A DNA stretch of 64,000 nt. It comes from Siphonobacter sp048595215 (GTDB taxonomy: Bacteria > Bacteroidota > Bacteroidia > Cytophagales > Spirosomataceae). Every line of letters starts with the position of its first letter. Within the stretch, counting starts at the first letter, position 1. This document shows, piece by piece, positions 25,573-34,143 of this stretch. The stretch is taken from positions 1 to 64,000 of the forward strand of contig NZ_JBMDWJ010000351.1 of assembly GCF_048595215.1 (NCBI RefSeq), written 5' to 3'. The notes beneath the pieces were generated by a model. The model did not search any database and had not been told where the DNA came from. It saw only the letters and a list, made by a program, of their open reading frames with translations. A program made the translations under genes and the position numbers.

Positions 25573-25914
25573 ATGAACCTGGAAAATGCTCAAGTGCAAA
25601 TGCGGAAGGGAATCCTGGAATACTGCATTCTGCACATCATCTCGCGGGGAGAGGTCTACGCCTCTACTATGCTCGAGGAGCTGACTGCGGCCAAAATTAT
25701 GGTCGTAGAAGGTACTCTCTACCCGCTTCTTACCCGCCTAAAAAACTCGGGTTTGCTGGATTATAAATGGGTAGAGTCTTCTTCCGGGCCCCCACGAAAA
25801 TATTATATCCTGACTGAAAGCGGCCGCCTGTTCCTGTCTCAGCTACAGACTACTTGGGAAGAACTTCAGTTTTCAGTAAATGAAATTGTGGCGAAAGAAT
25901 CGAAGGGCGAATAA
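25573..25914 (+). CDS. PadR family transcriptional regulator
   Basis: A 113-residue winged-helix regulator of the short PadR subgroup. The core reads MRKGILEYCILHIIS, then YASTMLEEL, VVEGTLYPLLTRLKNSGLL and the wing segment GPPRKYYILTESGR, all diagnostic. The start at 25573 gives the usual N-terminus ahead of the MRKG motif. It lies 58 bases upstream of the PspC/DUF2807 gene in the same direction, a pairing common in Bacteroidetes, so it probably represses its own operon in response to envelope stress or a small ligand. The inducer is unknown. Confidence 0.93.
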   Translation: MNLENAQVQMRKGILEYCILHIISRGEVYASTMLEELTAAKIMVVEGTLYPLLTRLKNSGLLDYKWVESSSGPPRKYYILTESGRLFLSQLQTTWEELQFSVNEIVAKESKGE

Positions 25915-25972
25915 GACCAACGGCGTATCCCGTTCCTGTCTGCTATCATGCTAACATTCAGTCATTGAACCA

Positions 25973-28456
25973 ATGAAAAAGACCATATCCATCACCATTG
26001 CGGGAGTTGTTTTCTACATCGAAGAAGACGGCTACGACCGCCTGCAAGGCTATCTGGAGTCCATTAAACGCTATTTTTCTTCGTACGAAGGCAGTGCCGA
26101 AATCATCGAGGACATTGAAGCCCGGATCGCCGAAAAATTCTACGAAAAGGTCAAAAAAGATGAAAAACGGGCCATCACCTCCGAGGATGTCGAGGAGTTG
26201 ATTCAGGCCATGGGTACGGTAGCCGATTTTGAAGCCTTGGAAGAGGATGAAGATTTCGGTACGCCTAAAGCCTCGTCGCAGTCCACGTATACGACGGCAG
26301 GGGCTACCCAAACGACAGTTCCTCCGGTTCAGAAACGCCTGTACCGCGATACCAAACGCAAGGTACTGGGCGGCGTCTGTGCGGGGATTGCTCATTACCT
26401 GAATTTCGATCCACTTTGGGTGCGGCTGGCGGCTCTGGTGCTGTTCATTGGTACGCCCGTCTTCGGTGGAATGTCCGGTTTAGGCGATGTTTTTGGTCCC
26501 CTCAGTGGCATTATATTTATTATCTACGTGGCCTGCTGGGTATCATTCCCCGGTAATGCCAATCTGGAAGAAGATGAAAAATTACGGAAACTCTACCGGG
26601 ATCCCGAAAAAAAGGCCTTAGGTGGAGTTGCCGCCGGGGTTGCTGCCTACACGGGTTGGGATCTGGGAATCATTCGCTTTGTTTGGGTGCTGAGTATTCT
26701 ACTGTTTGGCTCAGGTCTTATCCTGTACTTCGTCCTTTGGATCATTACGCCACAGGCGAAGACCCTTACCGATCGCATGAAAATGCAGGGGGAGCCCATT
26801 ACGCTTACCAATATTGAAACTAACATCAAGAAGACGCTGAACGTAGAAAATCAGCCCGTAGAAAGTACGGCTACGAAGATTCTACTCTTCCCTTTTCGGG
26901 CGATTGCGGCCGTTTTTGAGGGCTTAGGACCGTTTTTTAACTTCCTGTTTGTACTCATTCGCATTGCCGCTGGTGCGATGTTGATCTTGATCAGTTTGGC
27001 CTTTATTCTGGGACTGGTAGTAACGCTGGGCGTTGCTCTGGGTCTTTCCGGCCTCGACCACTCCCGTATGGGCATGGATATTCCCGTGGGTCTGTTAAGC
27101 GATGCTTCACCGTGGATGTTTGTATTCAGCTTTTTGGGATTAATCGCTCCAGCTATTGCGTTGGGTATCGCTGGCTTGTCCTTACTCGGTCGTCAGAATT
27201 ACTTCCGGCCCGTGGTTTGGCAAACGCTACTGGGCGTCTTTCTAATCGGTACGATTGGGTCTTCAATCATGATTCCGCAGTACGTAGCTAATTTCGCTCG
27301 ACGCGGTACGGTTGAAAAAACGACATTTTTACCCACGGCTCAAACGCCCGTCTTCGACATGAACGACGACGATTATGATGATCATCGCAACGGTAGCCTA
27401 ACCCTGGAAGCCTACGAAGGAACGGAAATTAAATTGATTGAAGAGTTTTCCAGTCGTGGTCAGAGCCGAAAAGAGGCCGAACGTTTTGCGTCACAAATCA
27501 CGCACAAAGTCAGTCAGCGGGATTCGATCATTGCCTTTGATCAGTATTTTGATCTACCCGAAGGTACGCCGTTCCGGGCTCAGGAACTCCGGATGAAGCT
27601 GTACATCCCGTACGAAAAAACCTTCAGTATGACGGAGAGTTTCGCCCGTTACGTAACCAATGTTTTCCCTCGGCAGCTTTTCGATAACAATCAGTTTGAA
27701 GGTTCTCTCTGGCAATACACGCGGGATGGCGAACTGATTTGCCTGAACCGTAACGTTCCGCAGGAAGAAGAAGATTCCTACAACCAGGATGAGAATGATC
27801 ATTCGTACCAGAGTGAAATCGGACGGGGTACGCCTCAGGAATATAACCTAGATGGCTTCTCCAAATTGGATATTTCTGGTGGATACGCCGTCGAAGTGAA
27901 ACGCGGAAGCAGCTACAAAGTGACGGTATACGCTGAGAACGAACGCCAGCTCGATGATATAAACGTACGGGTTTCGGGGAATACCCTGGTGATCAATCGT
28001 AAAAATCGACTTGGATTCGGTTTCCGGAATCGGCGTCAAAGCATTCGGATTGAAATGCCGGAACTGGAAAACGTAGAATTCACCGGAGCCGTATCAGCCA
28101 TCGTGAAGGGTTTTGATAATGTCGGTGCCATTGAACTGACCGGAGCTTCTAAAGCCACGTTCTCGGGACTTAACGCCGAGAAAATGGAAGTAACGGTACA
28201 CGGAGCTGCCGGACTTACCTTACTGGGCTCGGCTCAGATACTCAAGGCGGATGTTTCCGGAGCCTCACAACTGGAAGCGTTTTCACTCAAAGCTAACGAA
28301 GTGGAAGTAGATGCTTCCGGAGCTTCCAAAGCTCATGTGATGGCCAATACCATACTGAATGCCACGGCTTCCGGAGCCAGCCGGATTCAGTACAAAGGCA
28401 ACGCGAAAGTGGAAGAAAATCACTCAGGAGGCAGTTCAATAGACCGCGAAGAGTAA
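25973..28456 (+). CDS. PspC-PspC-DUF2807 membrane protein
   Basis: An 827-residue multidomain protein. Residues 1-95 form a soluble alpha/beta region rich in acidic residues. Two PspC domains follow (about 121-185, RLYRDTKRKVLGGVCAGIAHY, and about 205-260, KLYRDPEKKALGGVAAGVAAY), each with a membrane helix. A further group of hydrophobic segments spans about 290-440. After a soluble section, the C-terminal DUF2807 (head GIN) beta-helix runs from about 625 to 815, with repeats built on VSGASQLE, ASGASKAH and ASGASRIQ. PspC domains elsewhere act in envelope-stress responses; the DUF2807 adhesive-like domain is probably extracytoplasmic. It is the second gene after PadR and has its own terminator. 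Confidence 0.88.
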   Translation: MKKTISITIAGVVFYIEEDGYDRLQGYLESIKRYFSSYEGSAEIIEDIEARIAEKFYEKVKKDEKRAITSEDVEELIQAMGTVADFEALEEDEDFGTPKASSQSTYTTAGATQTTVPPVQKRLYRDTKRKVLGGVCAGIAHYLNFDPLWVRLAALVLFIGTPVFGGMSGLGDVFGPLSGIIFIIYVACWVSFPGNANLEEDEKLRKLYRDPEKKALGGVAAGVAAYTGWDLGIIRFVWVLSILLFGSGLILYFVLWIITPQAKTLTDRMKMQGEPITLTNIETNIKKTLNVENQPVESTATKILLFPFRAIAAVFEGLGPFFNFLFVLIRIAAGAMLILISLAFILGLVVTLGVALGLSGLDHSRMGMDIPVGLLSDASPWMFVFSFLGLIAPAIALGIAGLSLLGRQNYFRPVVWQTLLGVFLIGTIGSSIMIPQYVANFARRGTVEKTTFLPTAQTPVFDMNDDDYDDHRNGSLTLEAYEGTEIKLIEEFSSRGQSRKEAERFASQITHKVSQRDSIIAFDQYFDLPEGTPFRAQELRMKLYIPYEKTFSMTESFARYVTNVFPRQLFDNNQFEGSLWQYTRDGELICLNRNVPQEEEDSYNQDENDHSYQSEIGRGTPQEYNLDGFSKLDISGGYAVEVKRGSSYKVTVYAENERQLDDINVRVSGNTLVINRKNRLGFGFRNRRQSIRIEMPELENVEFTGAVSAIVKGFDNVGAIELTGASKATFSGLNAEKMEVTVHGAAGLTLLGSAQILKADVSGASQLEAFSLKANEVEVDASGASKAHVMANTILNATASGASRIQYKGNAKVEENHSGGSSIDREE

Positions 28457-28483
28457 GATTTTAAACGAGTACATTGCGTATTA

Positions 28484-28519
28484 CCCTGCTTCGGTCCGCT
28501 GGCCGAGGCAGGGTTTTTT
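28484..28519 (+). terminator. Intrinsic terminator after the PspC/DUF2807 gene
   Basis: CCCTGCTTCGG (28484-28494) pairs with CCGAGGCAGGG (28503-28513) with one G-U pair, followed by six Ts. Strong intrinsic terminator. Confidence 0.9.
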
Positions 28520-28612
28520 CGTTAATTGCCTCGATTATCAGCGATGCAGACCTAGAAGGGGAGCTTGAAATTCTGATCCGTAACGGCAGGCCGATTAACT
28601 CAATACGTAAGC

Positions 28613-30100
28613 ATGAAACTTTTCACCGTAGAACAAATACGCCAATGGGACGCGTATACGATCACAAATGAACCCATCACTTCGGTGGATTTAATGGAAC
28701 GGGCCGCGGGGGCGTTTACCGAGTGGCTGCTGCGTACGGGACTGGCCGAGACGCACCGGGAAATTTTTATCCTCTGCGGTATGGGTAACAATGGCGGGGA
28801 TGGACTGGCGATTGCCCGGCTCCTGTATCAGGCGGGGTATCGGCCTCACGTGTACGTGGTTCGCCATTCCGAACGCAGTTCAGACGACTTCAAGATCAAC
28901 CTGCAACGTTACGAATCCCTCGCTAGTGTACAGTGGTTAGAGGATCCGCAGACCCTGCCTTTGAATGAAACGGGTATAATTATTGATGCTCTGTTAGGTT
29001 CGGGCCTAACAAGGGCCGCTTCGGGTCTATTGGCTCATACCATTCAGCAAATCAACGCCAGTAAAGCAGAAGTAATCTCTGTAGATATTGCTTCGGGTCT
29101 CTTTGCCGATCAGGCGAATGGCCCGGATGACGTCATTGTACAACCCACGCATACGGTAAGTTTCCAGGTACCGAAATTAGCTTTTCTTCAACCCAAGAAT
29201 GCTCCATACGTTGGGAAATGGCATTTAGTAGAGATTGGCTTAAGTCAGGTTTACGTCGAACAAACGCCCAGTCCTTATTTCTATACTGATACTCGGGCTG
29301 TACCCATACTCTCAGATCGCGAGTCATTCTCCAATAAAGGAACGTTCGGACACGCTTTGTTGATGGCTGGTAGCTACGGCAAAATCGGTGCCGCCGTACT
29401 GGCTTCCCGGTCCTGCTTGCGGAGTGGCGTGGGATTACTGACGGTGCAAGTACCCCGTTGTGGTTACACGATTATCCAGACTTCCGTGCCGGAAGCAATG
29501 TGTCTGACGGACGAGCACGAAACGGAATTAACGCAACTCAACGAGTTAAGCAAGTACTCAGCGGTGGGCATTGGCCCCGGTATGGGTCAGGCGAAAGCAA
29601 GTCAGCAATTACTTCGCCAATTGATCACTCAGGCTCAGGACATTCCCTGCGTGATCGACGCGGATGCTCTCAATATTTTGTCTCAGGAGCGGGATTTGTT
29701 AGAACAGCTACCCGCGACGACAATCCTGACGCCTCATCCGAAAGAATTTGAACGCTTGCTGGGAAAACCCTGGAAAGATGATTACGAAAAATTGCAACTG
29801 CTTCAGGATTTTAGTACTCGCTACCGGGTAGTGGTAGTACTGAAAGGACAGCATACGGTCGTAGCCTCGCCCGATGGCGAATTCCATTTTAATTCTACGG
29901 GTAATGCCGGAATGGCAACGGGTGGTACGGGGGATGTCCTGACGGGCGTACTGACCGCCTTACTGGCTCAAAAGATAGAACCCAAAGAAGCGGCTATTCT
30001 GGGTGTATATCGGCACGGGGAGGCGGGTGATCGGGCCGCTGCTCGCCGGGGGATGGTTGCTCTTACCGCCGGAGACGTAGTGGAGGGCCTACGATGGTAA
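28613..30100 (+). CDS. nnr: Bifunctional NAD(P)HX epimerase / ADP-dependent NAD(P)HX dehydratase
   Basis: A 495-residue fusion repairing hydrated NADH and NADPH. The N-terminal YjeF_N epimerase domain (about 1-215) has LMERAAGAF and the phosphate-binding GMGNNGGDGLAIARLL. The C-terminal YjeF_C/CARKD dehydratase (about 230-495) has GHALLMAGSYGKIGAAVLA, the DADALN motif, LTPHPKEFERLLG and the catalytic-region MATGGTGDVLTG. Both domains look intact and the length is normal for the fused form. It stands between the PspC operon terminator and an AT-rich gap, so it is probably transcribed alone. Confidence 0.95.
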   Translation: MKLFTVEQIRQWDAYTITNEPITSVDLMERAAGAFTEWLLRTGLAETHREIFILCGMGNNGGDGLAIARLLYQAGYRPHVYVVRHSERSSDDFKINLQRYESLASVQWLEDPQTLPLNETGIIIDALLGSGLTRAASGLLAHTIQQINASKAEVISVDIASGLFADQANGPDDVIVQPTHTVSFQVPKLAFLQPKNAPYVGKWHLVEIGLSQVYVEQTPSPYFYTDTRAVPILSDRESFSNKGTFGHALLMAGSYGKIGAAVLASRSCLRSGVGLLTVQVPRCGYTIIQTSVPEAMCLTDEHETELTQLNELSKYSAVGIGPGMGQAKASQQLLRQLITQAQDIPCVIDADALNILSQERDLLEQLPATTILTPHPKEFERLLGKPWKDDYEKLQLLQDFSTRYRVVVVLKGQHTVVASPDGEFHFNSTGNAGMATGGTGDVLTGVLTALLAQKIEPKEAAILGVYRHGEAGDRAAARRGMVALTAGDVVEGLRW

Positions 30101-30253
30101 GTGTAAGGGACTGATCATTTGGTATTTATATTTATTTTTAATCTCTTTAAAACACAGTCGCAGACTATTTAAATTTTAATGTTACCAAATTGTTAAATTT
30201 TAGTGAATTAATGGTTAAGTTCGGGTCTACGTCATAATTAACGCTGACTCGCG

Positions 30254-30769
30254 ATGAAAACATTTATCTATTTGGTTGCTTGCACGCTGCTAATCTCTGC
30301 CTGTACAACGAGTAAAGTACGAGTCGATACTACTTTGGACGAACAAGTTTCATTAGCCTATAACCGTACGTATTCTATCCTGAAAAGTTCTGATTTAAAG
30401 AACCTGGGGGAATATGAACAGGGAATTATTCTACAGGAAATTGAAAAGCAGATGAATGCCCGCGGTTATAAAGCCATGGAAGAAGGAGGGGATTTATCCG
30501 TGCTGTTTTCCGTGTACACGGACCAGTTTAAACTCAAGCAAAGCAATCCTGCTTACGCGAATCAAAAACTGAAGAAAGGTACGCTGTTGATTCATCTGGT
30601 GGATGAAACGCTCAACCGCTCCGTGTGGATGGGCTATGCTTCAGGCCTTTTTGAAAAAGAAACCACGTTATCCGAACGCGAATTACGCACGGCTACCCGG
30701 CGTATCATGGATCAGTACCCGGCTTTGGCCTACGGCTACGCTCCGGTGAAAATGATCGTGAAGCAGTAA
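30254..30769 (+). CDS. DUF4136 family lipoprotein
   Basis: A 171-residue exported lipoprotein. The signal peptide ends in LISACTT with lipidated Cys17. The mature part resembles the DUF4136 family: an AYNRTYSIL segment, a central LQEIEKQMNARGYK helix, then LLIHLVDETLNRSVWMGYASG. Proteins of this family are small envelope lipoproteins of unknown function. The 153-base upstream gap is AT-rich and holds no clear promoter; a strong terminator follows directly. Confidence 0.8.
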   Translation: MKTFIYLVACTLLISACTTSKVRVDTTLDEQVSLAYNRTYSILKSSDLKNLGEYEQGIILQEIEKQMNARGYKAMEEGGDLSVLFSVYTDQFKLKQSNPAYANQKLKKGTLLIHLVDETLNRSVWMGYASGLFEKETTLSERELRTATRRIMDQYPALAYGYAPVKMIVKQ

Positions 30770-30791
30770 GGAATCGTTAGCTATTCTAAGG

Positions 30792-30835
30792 AAAAGAGCC
30801 CCGATGGAGAATTGGTCCATGTCGGGGCTCTTTTT
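30792..30835 (+). terminator. Intrinsic terminator after the DUF4136 gene
   Basis: AAAAGAGCCCCGA (30792-30804) pairs with TCGGGGCTCTTTT (30822-30834) and continues into Ts. Strong 13-base stem, potentially bidirectional. Confidence 0.9.
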
Positions 30836-30870
30836 ATGCGTATGAAGAACGTACTAGCCGTAAAACAAAA

Positions 30871-30899
30871 ATTCGCCGATCTCAGAGAGATCGGCGAAT
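30871..30899 (-). terminator. Perfect 13-base hairpin, terminator-like on the minus strand
   Basis: ATTCGCCGATCTC (30871-30883) and GAGATCGGCGAAT (30887-30899) form a perfect stem with a 3-base loop. The A-run on its left side becomes a T-run on the minus strand, the form of an intrinsic terminator there. No minus-strand gene lies just upstream of it: 30900-31133 holds no open frame of note, only AT-rich sequence with T-tracts near 31060-31085. It could end a short minus-strand RNA or act as a backstop. Confidence 0.6.
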
Positions 30900-31133
30900 C
30901 CGTTATTGGTCTTTCTTCCCATTTGAAAACCATATCGTTTACGTCGCTGAATGTCATTCATTGACGATTGGTATCAATTTTGGTGAACCGCTGCGGCATT
31001 GTCCGTAACAATTCTTATGCAATGATACGAATAATATTGAAACATCTAAAGAAATAGTTGAATTTTTTTACGTAAATTTTTTTAAAAATAAAATCAGAAA
31101 ATTTCTCAAGGTGCTCATGCTAGCTTTAATGGA

Positions 31134-31141
31134 TACTTTTG
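31134..31141 (+). promoter_or_regulatory. -7 promoter element for the BamA/TamA-like gene
   Basis: TACTTTTG matches TAnnTTTG perfectly. It overlaps a possible TTG start codon at 31139 and so argues for the ATG at 31160 as the true start, with a leader of roughly 12-15 bases. Upstream T-tracts (31060-31085) may act as an UP-like element. No good -33 was found. Confidence 0.5.
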
Positions 31142-31159
31142 AGGTATAGTCCAACCCCT

Positions 31160-32563
31160 ATGCTGGCCACCTTATTTAGTACTTTGCTTCATTTTCAGGG
31201 ACTTAGCCCCGCCTTGCCTGATTCCAATTACGTAGTTGTGCGGGAAATTCGGCTAGTGGGCAATCGGCGTACGAAAGACTTCATTATTCGTAGAGAGTTG
31301 GATTTCAGGGAAGGGGATACGCTGTCTTTGGAAATGCTGCCGGAGCGGTTGGAAAAAAACCGTCGGAAAGTCTTTAATACCAACCTATTCGTAACGGCGG
31401 AAGCAAAAGTCAACCTGGAACCGCGGGTCGATTCAATGCGGACGGCAACCATTGAGTTTGACTTGCGAGAGCAATGGTACATTCTGGGCTTTCCCATTTT
31501 CCAGTTGGCCGACCGGAATTTTAATGAGTGGTGGACCGAGCGTAACCGCGATTTAAGTCGCACGATCTACGGCGTAAATCTACGGCACTATAACTTTCGG
31601 GGACGGGCCGAACAGTTGAAAATCAATCTTGAGTTTGGGTTTGCCCGCTATTTTGACTTTTCGTATCGCATTCCGTACATCGACCGCAAGCAGAAGCTGG
31701 GCGTCACTTTTGGCATTTCCTACAACACCACCAAAAATCTGGCCTATCGCACTGATCGGGACAAACTGATTTATCTGCACAGTGAAGATTTACTACGGGA
31801 GCGTTTTTATACCAACGTTATTTTTAGCCGTCGGAATCACTATTACGACTTTCAGAATCTGGAGATTCGCTACGCGACGCATACCATCGCGGATACCGTA
31901 GTAGATCTAAATCCTAATTATTTTCTGCAGCAAAGAACGCGGCAACGCTATTTCTTAGTCTCCTATGGCTATACGTACGATTTCCGGGACAAGGCTCAGT
32001 ATCCGTTACGGGGTTTCGTTTTTCGGGTGGTAGCCAATCGTTACGGAATACTGCCGAAGGATCAAATCAATCTGACCGACCTCACGCTTAGCTTTGCCCG
32101 GTATCGGCCCGTGGGTGGCAAATGGTACTATGGGGCGGTTGCTGAAGGCAAGACTTCCTATCCGCAATTGCAGCCGTACTTACAAACGAGAGGGCTGGGT
32201 TATTTAAACGATCTGGTTCGCGGTTACGAACTGTTTACGGTGGATGGACAGCATTATTTGTATTTGAAAAATACGCTACGGTATCAGTTGCTGGAGCGAA
32301 AGATATTCCTGAAACCTCTGCGAAAAATTCGTCAGTTCAATACCCTGCCGATTGAAATCTATCCCAACATCTTCCTCGACGGAGGGCAGGCCTGGAATCA
32401 ATATCGCGGTTACTACAATAGCCGTTTCGCCAATCACTTTATGCTCGGCTACGGAGCGGGATTGGATATCGTAACGTGGTACAATGCCGTTTTTCGCTTT
32501 CATTATGCCTTTACCCGGGATGGGGTAGGCGGCTTTCGGTTTAATGTGGCGAGGGAGTTTTAA
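31160..32563 (+). CDS. BamA/TamA family outer-membrane protein
   Basis: About 467 residues with the ATG start at 31160; an in-frame TTG at 31139 overlaps the -7 promoter element and is rejected. After a weak signal sequence, a single POTRA-like domain occupies the first about 100 residues (VREIRLVGNRRTKDFIIRRE, LEKNRRKVFNTNLF). The rest is a beta-barrel of the bacterial surface antigen type, with PLRGFVFRV, a GYGAGLDIVTWYNA strand pair and the terminal FRFNVAREF ending in Phe. It is much shorter than BamA (five POTRA, about 800), so it is not the main assembly factor; a specialised insertase or a barrel of unknown cargo is likely. It converges on susD. Confidence 0.82.
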   Translation: MLATLFSTLLHFQGLSPALPDSNYVVVREIRLVGNRRTKDFIIRRELDFREGDTLSLEMLPERLEKNRRKVFNTNLFVTAEAKVNLEPRVDSMRTATIEFDLREQWYILGFPIFQLADRNFNEWWTERNRDLSRTIYGVNLRHYNFRGRAEQLKINLEFGFARYFDFSYRIPYIDRKQKLGVTFGISYNTTKNLAYRTDRDKLIYLHSEDLLRERFYTNVIFSRRNHYYDFQNLEIRYATHTIADTVVDLNPNYFLQQRTRQRYFLVSYGYTYDFRDKAQYPLRGFVFRVVANRYGILPKDQINLTDLTLSFARYRPVGGKWYYGAVAEGKTSYPQLQPYLQTRGLGYLNDLVRGYELFTVDGQHYLYLKNTLRYQLLERKIFLKPLRKIRQFNTLPIEIYPNIFLDGGQAWNQYRGYYNSRFANHFMLGYGAGLDIVTWYNAVFRFHYAFTRDGVGGFRFNVAREF

Positions 32564-32567
32564 ACGC

Positions 32568-32596
32568 AAAAAGCCGGGTCAGAAGCCCGGCTTTTT
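32568..32596. terminator. Bidirectional terminator between the BamA-like gene and susD
   Basis: AAAAAGCCGGG (32568-32578) pairs with CCCGGCTTTTT (32586-32596), with A and T runs on both flanks. It serves the plus-strand barrel gene and the minus-strand susCD operon. Confidence 0.92.
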
Positions 32597-32614
32597 GTTT
32601 ATACTGGAAGAGGA

Positions 32615-34054
32615 TTACTTATCCCACCAAACGGGAGTAGCATCCGTATCGGGACCCTGACGAGAAATGACCGCGTTGTAGTTTTCCGTGTTCAAATCAC
32701 GCTCAGTCGTCGGATAACCCTGACGTAAGGGAATCTGCTTGCTATTGTTAGCGGCACCAGGAGCAGGTTTGAGGAAGTTGGGGTAACCCGTTCTCCGCCA
32801 TTCTGACCAGGCTTCGTAACCCTGCATATACAGAGCAATCCACTTTTGCGTACCAATCAGTTCAAGTGCTTTCGCATCCGAATATGCAACATTTGCTTTG
32901 GCGATATAAGCTGTATAAGCTGCTTCGGTATAAACACCCCATTGCTCCATAGAAGCTTTGATCGCTGCTTCATACAGGGCTTTGGCATCGCCCGTAATCC
33001 AACCTAATTTAACAGCTTCTGCTTGACTAAACAGTACCTGCGAGTAAGTCAGTACATTGGCCGGAGCCGTAATCACCGTACGTAACGAAGCATTAGGAAG
33101 GGAAACATCGGCTGCTTTCAACGTTGGGTTCGTTAGACCGTAAGGCATACCTACGTAATCCTGAGAAGTCGTTGCTTTATCCGCGAAGGCGGGCAAACGC
33201 GGATCCGTAAGGGGTTTTAGGTAATTTACCAAAGGCTCACTTACCGCAAAATCCAGACGACCTGAGGTAACAAAGCTAGCAAACCAGGGGTTCGGATACG
33301 TATCCGTGTAGTTGTAACGAACGTTATCGGAATTGGAAGCCAGGGGGCCATCCTGCATGGCTGCTACGAATTCGGTTTTACCCTTGGTTGCATCTACCTT
33401 GGACAAACGCAAGGCCAGAATCATCCGCAGTGAAGCAGCAAACTTTTTCCAACGCGTAGCATTACCACTCAGGATGATATCTCCTCTTACCGCAGTTCCG
33501 CCATCAAACTGAGCTCCCGCTTCTTTCAGTTCCTTGAACAGATCCGTGTAAATATCCTTCTGAGCATCGAAAGTAGGCGTAAAATCCTGCTCTGCCTTCA
33601 AAGCCTGAGAGTAAGGAATATCACCGAAACGATCCGTCAATACGGAGAAAAAGTAAGCTCGAATAATCCGGGCTACTGCAATCTGATTGGCATTGGAACC
33701 ATTGGTTGTAACGCCAGCTTTCGTCGCATCATCCGAGTTTACCTTGATGATATAATTCAAACTCGTAAGCGGTCCGGCATAAAAGTTATTGTAGCTAAAA
33801 GCCGTACCCTGATAGCGAGAATTTTGGGTATAGGTAATTTCAGACCAGTGCTGAGCGTAAAGAATAGGCTGAGCATCGCTGGCCGTAACGGCTAATCCAA
33901 AGTTAGTTTCTGCCCCCGTTAATAATGCCGCGGTGCTGGCAACCGAAGCCCGGTTCGGGTCTACGTTCATGTCGCCGAAATCACTACAGGAGGAAACAAG
34001 AGTCATCAAGCCTAACAGACCAATGATGGGTTTCTTGAATGCTATTTTTTTCAT
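32615..34054 (-). CDS. SusD/RagB-family nutrient-binding outer-membrane lipoprotein
   Basis: A 479-residue surface lipoprotein. The signal peptide ends in LVSSCSD with lipidated Cys23, then the family opening DFGDMNVDPNRAS. The helical SusD-like_2 fold is supported by ARIIRAYFFSVLTDRFGDIPYSQALK and WRRTGYPNFLKPA. SusD proteins lie over their SusC partner and capture glycans or peptides for import. It follows susC by 89 bases on the same strand, as usual for these pairs, and ends at the shared terminator. The ligand cannot be named from sequence; proximity to a rhamnose locus suggests, but does not show, a rhamnose-containing glycan. Confidence 0.93.
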   Translation of the reverse strand: MKKIAFKKPIIGLLGLMTLVSSCSDFGDMNVDPNRASVASTAALLTGAETNFGLAVTASDAQPILYAQHWSEITYTQNSRYQGTAFSYNNFYAGPLTSLNYIIKVNSDDATKAGVTTNGSNANQIAVARIIRAYFFSVLTDRFGDIPYSQALKAEQDFTPTFDAQKDIYTDLFKELKEAGAQFDGGTAVRGDIILSGNATRWKKFAASLRMILALRLSKVDATKGKTEFVAAMQDGPLASNSDNVRYNYTDTYPNPWFASFVTSGRLDFAVSEPLVNYLKPLTDPRLPAFADKATTSQDYVGMPYGLTNPTLKAADVSLPNASLRTVITAPANVLTYSQVLFSQAEAVKLGWITGDAKALYEAAIKASMEQWGVYTEAAYTAYIAKANVAYSDAKALELIGTQKWIALYMQGYEAWSEWRRTGYPNFLKPAPGAANNSKQIPLRQGYPTTERDLNTENYNAVISRQGPDTDATPVWWDK

Positions 34055-34143
34055 GCTAAAGTTTTGTCTATTCGTAAAAAGCGTAATCCGAATTGGCTGA
34101 TTAGTAGGCTTATTCAGAAGCTTTAAACTATTAGGGAGTATGA

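Noticed and set aside
28474..28671. 65-codon open frame after the PspC/DUF2807 gene
   Set aside because: It runs through a clear intrinsic terminator and into the nnr gene in another frame.
31139..31160. TTG start for the BamA/TamA-like protein
   Set aside because: It overlaps a perfect -7 promoter element, so the transcript would begin after it; the ATG at 31160 is used instead.
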